Source of the DNA: Prevotella sp.
Lineage (GTDB): Bacteria > Bacteroidota > Bacteroidia > Bacteroidales > Bacteroidaceae
Assembly: GCA_016901395.1 (NCBI GenBank)
Contig: JAEAMQ010000008.1
Span: 1 to 63,017 of the forward strand
Length of the DNA stretch: 63,017 bases
Direction: 5' to 3'
Below, piece by piece: positions 44,275 to 51,746 of the stretch (positions are counted from its first letter, which is position 1; every line of letters begins with the position of its first letter). The notes below the pieces were generated by a model. The model worked only from the letters and a program-made list of their open reading frames with translations. It ran no database searches and was not told the origin of the DNA. Position numbers and translations under genes: made by a program.

Positions 44275-44997
44275 ATGACACAGCAAACCCTTCAGGAGCC
44301 ACAACCTTTCCATGACATCCGTCTTGTCGCCTTTGACGCAGACGACACCCTCTGGGACAACCAGAGCCATTTCGAAGACGTGGAAAAGGCCTACGGCGAC
44401 ATCCTCTCCGCCTACGGTTCGGCCCAGGATGTGTCGGATGCCCTGTTTCGGGTGGAGTCGGCAAACATGCCTTTGCTGGGCTATGGTTGCAAGGCGTTTA
44501 CCATCTCACTGGTCGAAAATGCCGTGAAATATAGCGGGGGAAATATCTCTGCAAATGATATCCTACGGATTGTAGACCTCGGCAAGTCGCTGCTCTCGCT
44601 TCCGGCGCAACCCCTGCCCCACGTGGAGGAGACACTGCACACGCTTCGCCGGAGCGGGAAATACAAGTTGGTGGTGTTTACCAAAGGTGAACTGCTGGAC
44701 CAACAAAACAAACTTGTGCGCTCGGGACTGACGGGATTTTTCGACGACATCGTGGTGGTGTCTGACAAAACGCGCAGCGAATACACCCGTCTGTGCCAGC
44801 TTTTCGACACCGATATCAGCCGGACGGTGATGGTGGGAAACTCGTTTCGTTCATACATCGAACCCGTGTTGCAGCTCGGGGGATACGCCGTACACATCCC
44901 GTTTCACACCACATGGAAGCACGAGGCAACTCAGGAGTATGACCACCAGCATCTCAGACGACTCCGGAACATCTCCGAACTCACACAATTATTATAG
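44275..44997 (+). CDS. HAD-superfamily hydrolase
   Basis: A cytoplasmic phosphatase-like enzyme of 240 residues. The nucleophile motif is VAFDADDTLWDNQ (motif I, Asp about 21 and 23). A helical cap follows, then motif II in KLVVFTKGELLDQQNKL, the lysine region VVSDKTRSEYTRLC, and motif IV reduced to VMVGNSFRSYIEPV, where the usual GDxxxxD is GNSxxxx. The latter variant occurs in some HAD subgroups. It lies 41 bases before the Crp/Fnr regulator on the same strand. The substrate is unknown. Confidence 0.88.
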   Translation: MTQQTLQEPQPFHDIRLVAFDADDTLWDNQSHFEDVEKAYGDILSAYGSAQDVSDALFRVESANMPLLGYGCKAFTISLVENAVKYSGGNISANDILRIVDLGKSLLSLPAQPLPHVEETLHTLRRSGKYKLVVFTKGELLDQQNKLVRSGLTGFFDDIVVVSDKTRSEYTRLCQLFDTDISRTVMVGNSFRSYIEPVLQLGGYAVHIPFHTTWKHEATQEYDHQHLRRLRNISELTQLL

Positions 44998-45021
44998 CAT
45001 GCCCACAGCGGCAGGGCATGC
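44997..45021 (+). other. perfect hairpin between the HAD and Crp/Fnr genes
   Basis: GCATGCCC (44997-45004) pairs with GGGCATGC (45014-45021) around a 9-base loop, starting at the last base of the HAD stop codon. No U-run follows, so it is not a standard terminator. It covers the alternative ATG at 45018 and is one reason to prefer the start at 45039 for the next gene. Confidence 0.5.
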
Positions 45022-45038
45022 AGACACCTAACAGAACT

Positions 45039-45707
45039 ATGGAAGAAAGAACCCTCAAAGCACTGAGCAAATGCCCGCTGTTTGCGGGAATGAACGCGAC
45101 AGAAATCGAAATCGCGATGGCCGGTGTAAACTATAGACTTGTAGATTATGACCGTCATGACATCTATGCCCTCACCGGTATGCCCTATAAGGCTGCCGAC
45201 ATTGTGGTGAGCGGCATCTTGGTGTGTCGCATGTCGTCGCTGTCGGGCAAGCAAGTGGAAGTGAGCCGATTGCGGCCGGGCAATATCGTGGCCCCCGCAT
45301 TTATCTTCGGCAAAGACACCGACATGCCGGTGAGCGTGGAGACCGACTCCGAAGTGACGGTGCTGAGGATGCAGAAGCCGGTGTTTCGCAGTCTCATCGC
45401 CAGCGACGAGCGCATCATGACCAACTTCATCAGGGTATTGTCGAACATCGACGTGTTTCTCACGCAGCGCTTGCGGGTGCTCAGCCTGTTCACGGTAAGG
45501 GAGAAGGTGGCCTATCTGCTCATGGAGCGGGCGGGCGAGCAAGGGTCTAACGTGATACACCTGCACCGGTCGAGACAGGAGATTGCCGACTCATTCGGTA
45601 TTCAGAAATTCTCGCTGCTGCGGGTGCTTGCAGACTTTGCGAAGGAGGGTGCCATCAAGGTGGACGGACGGGAGATCACGATACTCGACCGGTCGAAGAT
45701 GAAGTAG
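45039..45707 (+). CDS. Crp/Fnr-family transcriptional regulator
   Basis: A transcription factor of 222 residues from the chosen start MEERTLKALSKCPLFAGM, the usual beginning in Bacteroidetes; an ATG 21 bases upstream lies inside a hairpin. The cyclic-nucleotide-binding-like domain spans about 10-130 (VSGILVCRMSSLSGKQVEVSRL, GNIVAPAFIFG). A dimer helix follows (about 130-160). The winged HTH (about 165-215) contains SRQEIADSFGIQKFSLLRVLADFAKEGAI. No Cys cluster for an iron-sulfur centre is present, so oxygen sensing by that means is unlikely. The ligand and targets are unknown. Confidence 0.92.
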   Translation: MEERTLKALSKCPLFAGMNATEIEIAMAGVNYRLVDYDRHDIYALTGMPYKAADIVVSGILVCRMSSLSGKQVEVSRLRPGNIVAPAFIFGKDTDMPVSVETDSEVTVLRMQKPVFRSLIASDERIMTNFIRVLSNIDVFLTQRLRVLSLFTVREKVAYLLMERAGEQGSNVIHLHRSRQEIADSFGIQKFSLLRVLADFAKEGAIKVDGREITILDRSKMK

Positions 45708-45730
45708 AGGGAGACAGGAGGAGAGACGGG

Positions 45731-45889
45731 GGTGGCGTGGTACGCCACCTTACAAACCCGAGGACATGGAAGGACAAGGAAGAAAGAGCGAGAGAGCGAG
45801 GAAGAGGGAGCGAAAGCGAGATGACGAGGGAGCGGAGAAGAAAGGAGAACAGGAGAAACAGGAAGGGACAGGGCCGATGGCGGCAAGGC
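45731..45889. other. hairpin and purine-rich tract between convergent genes
   Basis: GGTGGCGT and ACGCCACC form a perfect 8-bp hairpin (45731-45749) with a 3-base loop but no U-run. From about 45758 to 45882 the plus strand is nearly all A and G, broken by scattered pyrimidines. No gene is likely here; the frames that cover it are low-complexity. Confidence 0.5.
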
Positions 45890-46237
45890 TCAGAGCTGAG
45901 AGAGGAGACGGGAGAGCACCACGGCATTGTTGTGGGCCTCGTCTTTGGCAGCAAAGAGGAGCGTCACGACGGGGCGGCGGCGCACCTCAGACACGAAGGC
46001 GGGCCACTGGTCGTTGGCAAGCAGCTCCGACTCGTAGCGGGCAGCAAACTCGGGGAATCGCTCGGGGAGATGGCCAAACCACTGGCGCAGCTCTGTGGAC
46101 GGGGCCAAGGCCTTCTCCCAAAGGTCGATGCGGGCATCGTCTTTTTTCAGGCCACGCGGCCAGAGGCGGTCAACGAGGATGCGGAAGCCGTCTGACGACT
46201 CAGCAGGGAGATAGATGCGTTTGATGTTGATTTCCAT
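45890..46237 (-). CDS. DUF488 family protein
   Basis: A cytoplasmic protein of 115 residues of the DUF488 (YeaO-like) family. The signature RILVDRLWPRGLKKDDARIDLWEKALAPS is clear, followed by LRQWFGHLP, FPEFAARYESEL and VTLLFAAKDEAHNNAVVL. The family's biochemical role is not established. It is the only gene of its unit, and the start at 46237 gives the usual family length. Confidence 0.92.
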   Translation of the reverse strand: MEINIKRIYLPAESSDGFRILVDRLWPRGLKKDDARIDLWEKALAPSTELRQWFGHLPERFPEFAARYESELLANDQWPAFVSEVRRRPVVTLLFAAKDEAHNNAVVLSRLLSQL

Positions 46238-46419
46238 GTTGTAGAGTTTTGAAATATATCGTTGGATGCTTATATTACCAACGGAAATACCCTTTGAAAT
46301 ATTTTGAAGAAAGCCTTCTAAAAAAGGCCTTTCTTAGCAAATCGCTGAGAATGGGCCTGAAATAGGCCTCAAAATGAGACGTTTCAAAACGGTTGACATT
46401 CAGCCACTTGTATTTTATT

Positions 46420-46507
46420 GACAAATCGAGGCTTTGCGATTACTATCGAATCGCGACACGAATACTATCGAATCGCAAGGCGAAAACTATCGAATCGTAA
46501 GGCGAAA
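46420..46507. repeat. array B: four 22-bp phased repeat units
   Basis: The units start at 46420, 46442, 46464 and 46486. The last three begin ACTATCGAATCG exactly as in array A, with ACGA or GCGA at positions 17-20. The first unit lacks AATCG in phase but ends CTTTGCGATT, resembling the TTTTGCGA first units of arrays A and C. Confidence 0.82.
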
Positions 46508-46538
46508 CAGCCCAAAACGAAGACCGGTTGGGCTGTTT
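46505..46538 (+). terminator. hairpin at the end of array B
   Basis: AAACAGCCCA (46505-46514) pairs perfectly with TGGGCTGTTT (46529-46538) around a 14-base loop, and continues TTC on the plus strand. No plus-strand gene ends nearby, so it may serve the minus-strand hemerythrin transcript or belong to the repeat element. Confidence 0.4.
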
Positions 46539-46703
46539 TCGCAAGAGAAAGGCGATTTTTTGGTCATCAGATGAGCAAGAAAAGGCATCAGTATTCCATA
46601 TTTTTGACAAAAACGCTGAATTTTCATCGTAGAAGGAAAAAGATTTCAACACGATTTCTTTTGAAACATCCTGACAAAACATCCGAGGTCTGCGGCCTGA
46701 AGA

Positions 46704-47243
46704 TTAATACTCCACGTTGGAGCCTTCAAGTTTCAATGCCCACGGGAACACTATCTCGTTTTCCATCCAGATGTGCTCCAAGAGATAGTCGCGAAAACGG
46801 CGAAGCTCCATCATGAGCTGCTTGTAGTCATCGCTGGCATCTGCAGGGGCCGTATAATCGTGGGTGAGTTCGCGGATGCGCTCATGGCGCGCCATCTCGT
46901 CATCGTGGTCCATCATCATCATGTTGATGGGACTCTGGATGCTGCCGCAATGGAAAGGAGCGAGTTTCTGCCCTAAGTCGGCAGCATTGTAGAGGTCGAG
47001 GATGTAGGGATAGAGCACGTTTTCCTCCTTCATGCAATGCGTGTCGAGGTCTTGAAGACTATTGCGGAAATGGTCGGCCACGGCATCAAGTTCCGGATGA
47101 TGGGATGCCACCTCCAAGAGAAGCTGATGGATGCGTGCGCCATGCTTACGGGTATTACGGTGGTGGAACTTCAGAATGTAGTCTACCAAGAGGTCGAGAT
47201 CCCAGGTCTCGAAGGGAATGTGGGAGGTTGATGGTCTGTTCAT
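46704..47243 (-). CDS. hemerythrin-domain iron-sulfur cluster repair protein (RIC/YtfE-like)
   Basis: A di-iron protein of 179 residues that repairs iron-sulfur clusters after nitrosative or oxidative damage. The metal ligands are visible in four helices: YILKFHHRNTRKHG, DLDTHCMKEENVLYP, MMDHDDEMARHERI and LLEHIWMENEIVFPWA, the pattern of RIC proteins. The N-terminal cysteine domain of full-length RIC proteins is absent. I start at 47243 (MNRPSTSHIPFE), because the -7 box at 47274-47281 overlaps the longer in-frame start at 47276. It is a single gene. Confidence 0.9.
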   Translation of the reverse strand: MNRPSTSHIPFETWDLDLLVDYILKFHHRNTRKHGARIHQLLLEVASHHPELDAVADHFRNSLQDLDTHCMKEENVLYPYILDLYNAADLGQKLAPFHCGSIQSPINMMMMDHDDEMARHERIRELTHDYTAPADASDDYKQLMMELRRFRDYLLEHIWMENEIVFPWALKLEGSNVEY

Positions 47244-47273
47244 CTTGTTTTGATTTAAAATGTTTTCTTTGTG

Positions 47274-47281
47274 CAAAGTTA
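47274..47281 (-). promoter_or_regulatory. -7 box of the hemerythrin gene
   Basis: The minus strand reads TAACTTTG (TAnnTTTG), 30 bases upstream of the chosen start. It covers the alternative start and so decides between them. Confidence 0.6.
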
Positions 47282-47435
47282 GAGAGTTTACAGAACGCCG
47301 ACAGGTAACAATTGTGACTTGAAATCGTTAAACTTTTTTAATTGACTGTTTATAACAGCTCCCCACAACGACAAACTTCACGAAAAGCAGCCACACAAAA
47401 GCCCTGTTTCATTCTTGATTGAAGTATTTTTTTAC

Positions 47436-47443
47436 TAACTTTG
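47436..47443 (+). promoter_or_regulatory. -7 box of metF
   Basis: TAACTTTG (TAnnTTTG) lies 27 bases upstream of the ATG, with TTG at 47415-47417 as a possible -33 element. I see no SAM riboswitch-like leader; the leader is too short. Confidence 0.55.
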
Positions 47444-47470
47444 TAGCCAAATATACATAAAAAGAATGGC

Positions 47471-48427
47471 ATGAGAGTCATCGATTTGATAAGCAATCAC
47501 AAGGAGGGTCCATCAATTTCCATCGAAGTGCTGCCGCCGCTGAAAGGCAACGGCACAGAGTCGCTGTTTAACCAACTCGACAAGATGAGCGCCTTCAACC
47601 CCTTATACATCAACATTACCACCCACCACAGTGAGTATGTCTACCGTGAATTAGCCAACGGACAGTTTGAACGTCAGCGCATCCGCCGTCGTCCGGGAAC
47701 CATCGCCATAGCCGCAGCCATACAGAAACGCTATGACATCCCAGTGATTCCCCACGTAATATGCAGCGGAGCCACCCGTGAGGATATAGAGTATGAACTT
47801 ATAGACCTGCAGTTTCTCGGTATCTCCAACCTGCTGTTGCTGCGCGGCGACAAAGCCAAGGAAGACAGAATGTTTACCGCAACACGCAACGGTTACAACC
47901 ACACGACGGGGCTCATCGAGCAGGTGAACCGATTTAATGAGGGATTTTTCGACGACGGTTCACCCATCAAGCATCCCGGAGAGAAATTCAGCTATGGCGT
48001 GGCCGCCTACCCCGAGAAACACGAGGAGGCTCCCAACATCGAGATGGACATGGGCTATCTCAAGCTGAAACAAGACCTCGGGGCTGACTATGCGGTGACA
48101 CAGCTGTTCTACGACAATAAGAAATACCTTGAGTTTGTGGAGCGTGCACGCAAGATGGGGATAACCATTCCCATCATTCCGGGCATCAAACCTTTTGCCA
48201 AACTGAGTCAAATTACACAGGTGCCGAAGACCTTCCACTGTGATATGCCCTTGGAGCTGGCCACCGAAGCACTGAAATGCCGTACTGATGAAGACGCACG
48301 GGCTTTGGGCATCGAATGGACCACCTACCAATGTAAAGAGCTCATAGAGGCCGGAGTCAGCAATATCCACTTCTACACCGTGTCGGCAGTAAACAGCGTG
48401 GTGGAGGTAGCGAAGAAGCTATTGTAG
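47471..48427 (+). CDS. metF: methylenetetrahydrofolate reductase
   Basis: FAD enzyme of 318 residues that reduces 5,10-methylene-THF to 5-methyl-THF for methionine synthesis. The TIM-barrel start SISIEVLPPLKGNGTESLF contains the catalytic Glu. NITTHHSEYVYRE, VIPHVICSGATREDIEYELIDLQFLGISNLLLLRGD and GADYAVTQLFYDN are standard MetF segments, as is PIIPGIKPFAKLSQ. It is complete and alone in its unit. Confidence 0.96.
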   Translation: MRVIDLISNHKEGPSISIEVLPPLKGNGTESLFNQLDKMSAFNPLYINITTHHSEYVYRELANGQFERQRIRRRPGTIAIAAAIQKRYDIPVIPHVICSGATREDIEYELIDLQFLGISNLLLLRGDKAKEDRMFTATRNGYNHTTGLIEQVNRFNEGFFDDGSPIKHPGEKFSYGVAAYPEKHEEAPNIEMDMGYLKLKQDLGADYAVTQLFYDNKKYLEFVERARKMGITIPIIPGIKPFAKLSQITQVPKTFHCDMPLELATEALKCRTDEDARALGIEWTTYQCKELIEAGVSNIHFYTVSAVNSVVEVAKKLL

Positions 48428-48668
48428 AATGACAAGGGTGGAATGCGGAGTGACGAGTGAGGGATAAGGAATGAAAAGGAGGAAGAAGGAGGAGTGAATT
48501 GATGTAGAACAGAGAAGCATGGAGACACTGTTGGATGGAGCTGAGTGGTTGACAAGCCTGAGCTCGGATACCCACCAGGGTAATCATAAAGTTCAATGGT
48601 CAATGTTCTAAGTTCAAAGGACATCAAGTTCAAAATTCAAAGTTTAAAGTTCAAAGGAAAGAATCGCA
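48428..48668. other. intergenic region with purine-rich tract and heptad repeats
   Basis: About 240 bp between metF and holB. The first part (48430-48540) is purine-rich on the plus strand. The end carries the 7-bp repeats at 48591-48655. No gene is seen. Confidence 0.55.
48591..48655. repeat. heptad repeat tract (GTTCAAA family) upstream of holB
   Basis: Four 7-bp units (GTTCAAT, GGTCAAT, GTTCTAA, GTTCAAA; 48591-48618), a 9-base spacer and four more (GTTCAAA, ATTCAAA, GTTTAAA, GTTCAAA; 48628-48655). The same heptads occur at 56524-56551 and, inverted, at 56406-56433. Confidence 0.75.
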
Positions 48669-49814
48669 GTGCAATTCAATGAAGTCATAGGACAGAGGGA
48701 AGCCGAGCAGCGACTATTGCAGCTCGTAACCGAGCAGCGGGTGCCCCACGCGCTGATGTTCACCGGGCCGATGGGCAGCGGCAAGATGGCGCTGGCATTA
48801 GCTTTCGCCTCTTATCTCTTAGGCGAACGGCACGACGGCGAGTCGCTGTTACAAAGTTCTGCGATGGTTCAAAACGCAGAAGCCATGCTACGCAAATGGC
48901 AGCATCCCGACCTGCACTTCAGCTATCCTGTGATACGTCCCAAGGGTACTTCGAGCGATCACAAGATCGTGAGCGATGACTTCTCCAAGGAATGGCATGA
49001 ACTTCTGGCCGAAGGTCCGTATTTCACGATGGACCAATGGATGACACGCATGAACGCGGAGAACCAGCAAGCCGTGATCTATGAGGCCGAAAGCGATGCC
49101 CTGAACCATAAACTGAACATGAAATCGAGTCAGGGAGGCTACAAAATCAGCCTCATCTGGCTGCCCGAGCGCATGAACCTCACAAGTGCAAACAAGCTGC
49201 TGAAACTCCTGGAAGAGCCGCCCATGCAGACGGTATTCCTCTTGGTTTCGGAAGAGCCCGAACTACTTCTGGAGACCATACGCAGCCGAGTGCAGCGCTT
49301 CGACGTGCGGCGCATCGACATCGACGATATTACCCGTGCACTGGTGGAGAAGCGCGGCATCATGGAAGACGATGCCCACCGCATCGCACGCGCGTCGGCA
49401 GGCAACTGGCTCAAAGCTATCGAGGTGCTCGACGCGGGCAATGAGAACCGGCAGTTCTTCGACCTTTTCGTCATCCTTATGCGCAAAGCCTACACCCGCG
49501 ACATCCGCGAACTGAAGAAATGGAGCGAGGCGGTGGCGGCGTTCGGGCGAGAGAAGCAGCGCCGCATGCTCGGCTATTTCATGCAGATGGTGCGCGAGAA
49601 CTTCATGTACAACTTCCAGCAGGAGGAGATCAGATACATGACACGGGAGGAGGAGGATTTTGCCCAGAACTTTGCGCGGTTTGTCAACGAGCGCAATGTG
49701 GTGGAGATAGCCGAGATGATGCAACGCACCATCCGGGATATCGGACAAAACGCCAACGCGAAGATACAGTTCTTCAACCTGGCAACAGACATGATTATTT
49801 ACTTAAGACGATAA
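48669..49814 (+). CDS. holB: DNA polymerase III delta-prime subunit
   Basis: Clamp-loader subunit of 381 residues, start codon GTG at 48669 (the only fitting start; the nearby ATG is out of frame). It opens FNEVIGQREAEQRLLQLVTEQRVPHALMFTGPMGSGK with a Walker A-like loop ending GKMA, where Ser/Thr of an active ATPase is replaced by Met, as is common in delta-prime. SANKLLKLLEEPP and SRVQRFDVRR are the sensor-1/SRC-like segments. It begins a likely operon with ricT (1 base downstream) and gldH, an arrangement common in Bacteroidales. Confidence 0.9.
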   Translation: MQFNEVIGQREAEQRLLQLVTEQRVPHALMFTGPMGSGKMALALAFASYLLGERHDGESLLQSSAMVQNAEAMLRKWQHPDLHFSYPVIRPKGTSSDHKIVSDDFSKEWHELLAEGPYFTMDQWMTRMNAENQQAVIYEAESDALNHKLNMKSSQGGYKISLIWLPERMNLTSANKLLKLLEEPPMQTVFLLVSEEPELLLETIRSRVQRFDVRRIDIDDITRALVEKRGIMEDDAHRIARASAGNWLKAIEVLDAGNENRQFFDLFVILMRKAYTRDIRELKKWSEAVAAFGREKQRRMLGYFMQMVRENFMYNFQQEEIRYMTREEEDFAQNFARFVNERNVVEIAEMMQRTIRDIGQNANAKIQFFNLATDMIIYLRR

Positions 49815-49815
49815 T

Positions 49816-51249
49816 ATGGGAAATTGTAATATGTGCACCGGCTGCGACCGCGGGCTGAGTTGTGCTGCCGTCGGACGTCAGGACAAGCAACTCAACACCT
49901 ACGATTGGCTGGTCGATGTCCCCGGCAACGCGGAGTCTACCGACCTGGTGGAGGTGCAATTCAAAAATACTCGCAAAGGATATTACCACAATGTCAACAA
50001 CCTTGACCTGAAAAAGGGTGACGTGGTGGCTGTGGAGGCCAACCCGGGACATGACATCGGGGTGGTGACGCTCACCGGACGCCTCGTAAGATTGCAGCTG
50101 AAGAAGGCCAATCTGAAGTCGGCCGACGAAATCAGACGCATCTATCGCGTGGCCAAACCCGTGGATATGGACAAGTATGCCGAGGCCAAAAGCCGCGAGC
50201 ATGGCACGATGATTCAGAGTCGGCAGATTGCCAAGAATCTCAATCTGCAAATGAAAATAGGCGACGTGGAGTATCAAGGTGACGGTAACAAGGCGATATT
50301 CTACTACATTGCCGATGAGCGCGTGGACTTCCGACAGCTTATCAAAGTGCTCGCCGACACGTTTCATGTACGCATTGAGATGAAACAGATTGGTGCAAGA
50401 CAGGAAGCTGGGCGCATCGGAGGTACCGGCCCCTGCGGACGTGAGCTGTGCTGCGCGACATGGATTAAAAGTTTTTCGAGTGTGTCGACCAATGCCGCGC
50501 GCATACAGGACCTCTCTCTCAACCCGCAGAAACTGGCCGGTATGTGTGCCAAACTGAAGTGCTGCCTCAACTATGAAGTAGACCAGTATGTGGAAGCAGG
50601 CAAGAGAATGCCGGCAAAAGATGTGATATTGCAGACTCAGGACAATGATTATCATCTGTTCAAGACCGATATCCTGACAGGGCAGTGTACCTACTCCACC
50701 GACAAGAACCTCGCTGCCAATCTCGAAACCATTGACATAGCCCGTGCCCACGAGATCATTTCGATGAACCGACAGGGCGAGAAGCCACTGTCGTTGCTGG
50801 AAGATAACAAGTCGAAACCACAGAAGAAGCCTGTAGATTTGCTGGCAGACACAGATGTATGTCGCTTTGACAAGGCCAAAAAGAAGAAGGGCAACAAGCA
50901 GAACCGCAACAAAAATCGTCAGGATAGAGACACTGCCGACGGCAGAAACGGCAATCGTGGCAATGCGGTGGAGGCTCAAACGGCCAACGACGGAGCCAGC
51001 ACGATGGGCGGAAACGGTTCGCAGGCTGAGCCGAGACAGGCCGACAGGCCGCGTCAGCCGCGCCGCAACGACAATGGAAACGGGCAGAATGCTGACCGCA
51101 ACAACCGACAGCGACATCGTGACCGACAGCCGAGAAACGGTCGAATGGCCGAGAATGGTGCGCCGGCAAACGGCCAACCCAATCAGCCGGCCAATGCCAA
51201 CAGGCAGCCCGAAGGTCATGAGAACAACGCCAACAACGTCAATTCTTAA
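49816..51249 (+). CDS. ricT: PSP1-domain protein (RicT-like)
   Basis: A cytoplasmic protein of 477 residues. The conserved part (about 1-330) begins MGNCNMCTGCDRGLSCAAVGR, has the PSP1 domain (VEANPGHDIGVVTLTGRLVRL, about 70-190), then the family's Cys-rich core GGTGPCGRELCCATW and CAKLKCCLNYE (about 195-260), which in RicT relatives binds iron-sulfur clusters. From about 345 the chain is a low-complexity tail rich in Asn, Arg and Gln (GNKQNRNKNRQDRD and similar), probably disordered and possibly RNA-binding. In Firmicutes RicT assists RNase Y; the role in Bacteroidetes is not settled. It sits between holB and gldH with almost no spacing. Confidence 0.88.
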   Translation: MGNCNMCTGCDRGLSCAAVGRQDKQLNTYDWLVDVPGNAESTDLVEVQFKNTRKGYYHNVNNLDLKKGDVVAVEANPGHDIGVVTLTGRLVRLQLKKANLKSADEIRRIYRVAKPVDMDKYAEAKSREHGTMIQSRQIAKNLNLQMKIGDVEYQGDGNKAIFYYIADERVDFRQLIKVLADTFHVRIEMKQIGARQEAGRIGGTGPCGRELCCATWIKSFSSVSTNAARIQDLSLNPQKLAGMCAKLKCCLNYEVDQYVEAGKRMPAKDVILQTQDNDYHLFKTDILTGQCTYSTDKNLAANLETIDIARAHEIISMNRQGEKPLSLLEDNKSKPQKKPVDLLADTDVCRFDKAKKKKGNKQNRNKNRQDRDTADGRNGNRGNAVEAQTANDGASTMGGNGSQAEPRQADRPRQPRRNDNGNGQNADRNNRQRHRDRQPRNGRMAENGAPANGQPNQPANANRQPEGHENNANNVNS

Positions 51250-51257
51250 CATCAGGA

Positions 51258-51719
51258 ATGAGAAACTGGGGCCTGATTCTCCTCACTACCCTTTCCCTCT
51301 GTGTAGCTTGCACGGAGGGAAAGGTGTATCACCACTACAACCATACGCCAGTTGCCGGATGGGAGAAAGTGGACACACTCGCCTTTGATGTGCCGCCGTT
51401 GAACGATTCCGGACTCTACAGCACAGACCTTGGGCTTCGCATCACCAATGATTTCCCATTTATGGGACTGACATTGATTGTGGAACAAACGGTCTATCCC
51501 TCGCATGTCCGGAAGACAGACACGCTAAACTGCAAGTTAATAGATAAGGACGGAACAGTGAAAGGACAGGGAATAAGCTATTACCAATACCGTTTTCAGG
51601 TGTCACAAATGCAACTTCACCTTCATGACTCACTGCATATCACCGTGCGTCATAACATGAAACGAGAGATTTTACCAGGTATTTCCGATATTGGAATTGC
51701 CGTTAACAAACTGCGGTAA
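51258..51719 (+). CDS. gldH: GldH-family lipoprotein
   Basis: A lipoprotein of 153 residues (MRNWGLILLTTLSLCVAC, lipobox CVAC). FDVPPLNDSGLYSTDLGLRITNDFPFMGLTLIVEQ and YYQYRFQVSQMQLHLHDSLHITVRHNM match GldH, first defined as a gliding-motility lipoprotein in Flavobacterium and kept in non-gliding Bacteroidales, where its job is unclear. It ends 5 bases from the stop of the convergent rodA, and a perfect inverted repeat covers both stops. Confidence 0.9.
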   Translation: MRNWGLILLTTLSLCVACTEGKVYHHYNHTPVAGWEKVDTLAFDVPPLNDSGLYSTDLGLRITNDFPFMGLTLIVEQTVYPSHVRKTDTLNCKLIDKDGTVKGQGISYYQYRFQVSQMQLHLHDSLHITVRHNMKREILPGISDIGIAVNKLR

Positions 51720-51746
51720 GGAACTTAGCTTCTCACTAAGTTCCTT
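51718..51746. terminator. inverted repeat covering the stop codons of gldH and rodA
   Basis: AAGGAACTTAG (51718-51728) pairs perfectly with CTAAGTTCCTT (51736-51746), 7-base loop. The stem contains both stop codons (51717-51719 plus, 51725-51727 minus) and the end of the rodA coding region. No clear U-run follows on either strand, so termination is likely but not certain. Confidence 0.5.

Larger units (their letters stand above)
46238..46703. other. 466-bp intergenic region with two hairpins and repeat array B
   Basis: The region lies between the DUF488 and hemerythrin genes. It holds an imperfect hairpin at about 46307-46336 (AGAAAGCCTT / AAGGCCTTTCT), the 22-bp array B at 46420-46507, and a 10-bp hairpin at 46505-46538. 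A 79-residue frame on the minus strand runs through the array but looks spurious. I see no promoter box. Confidence 0.6.

Noticed and set aside
45731..45749. Hairpin after the Crp/Fnr gene as a rho-independent terminator
   Set aside because: The stem is perfect, but no U-run follows on either strand.
46443..46682. Minus-strand frame of 79 codons through array B, with the repeated peptide FDSIxxAxR
   Set aside because: The period of 22 is not a multiple of three, so the peptide repeat is accidental; there is no start context or family.
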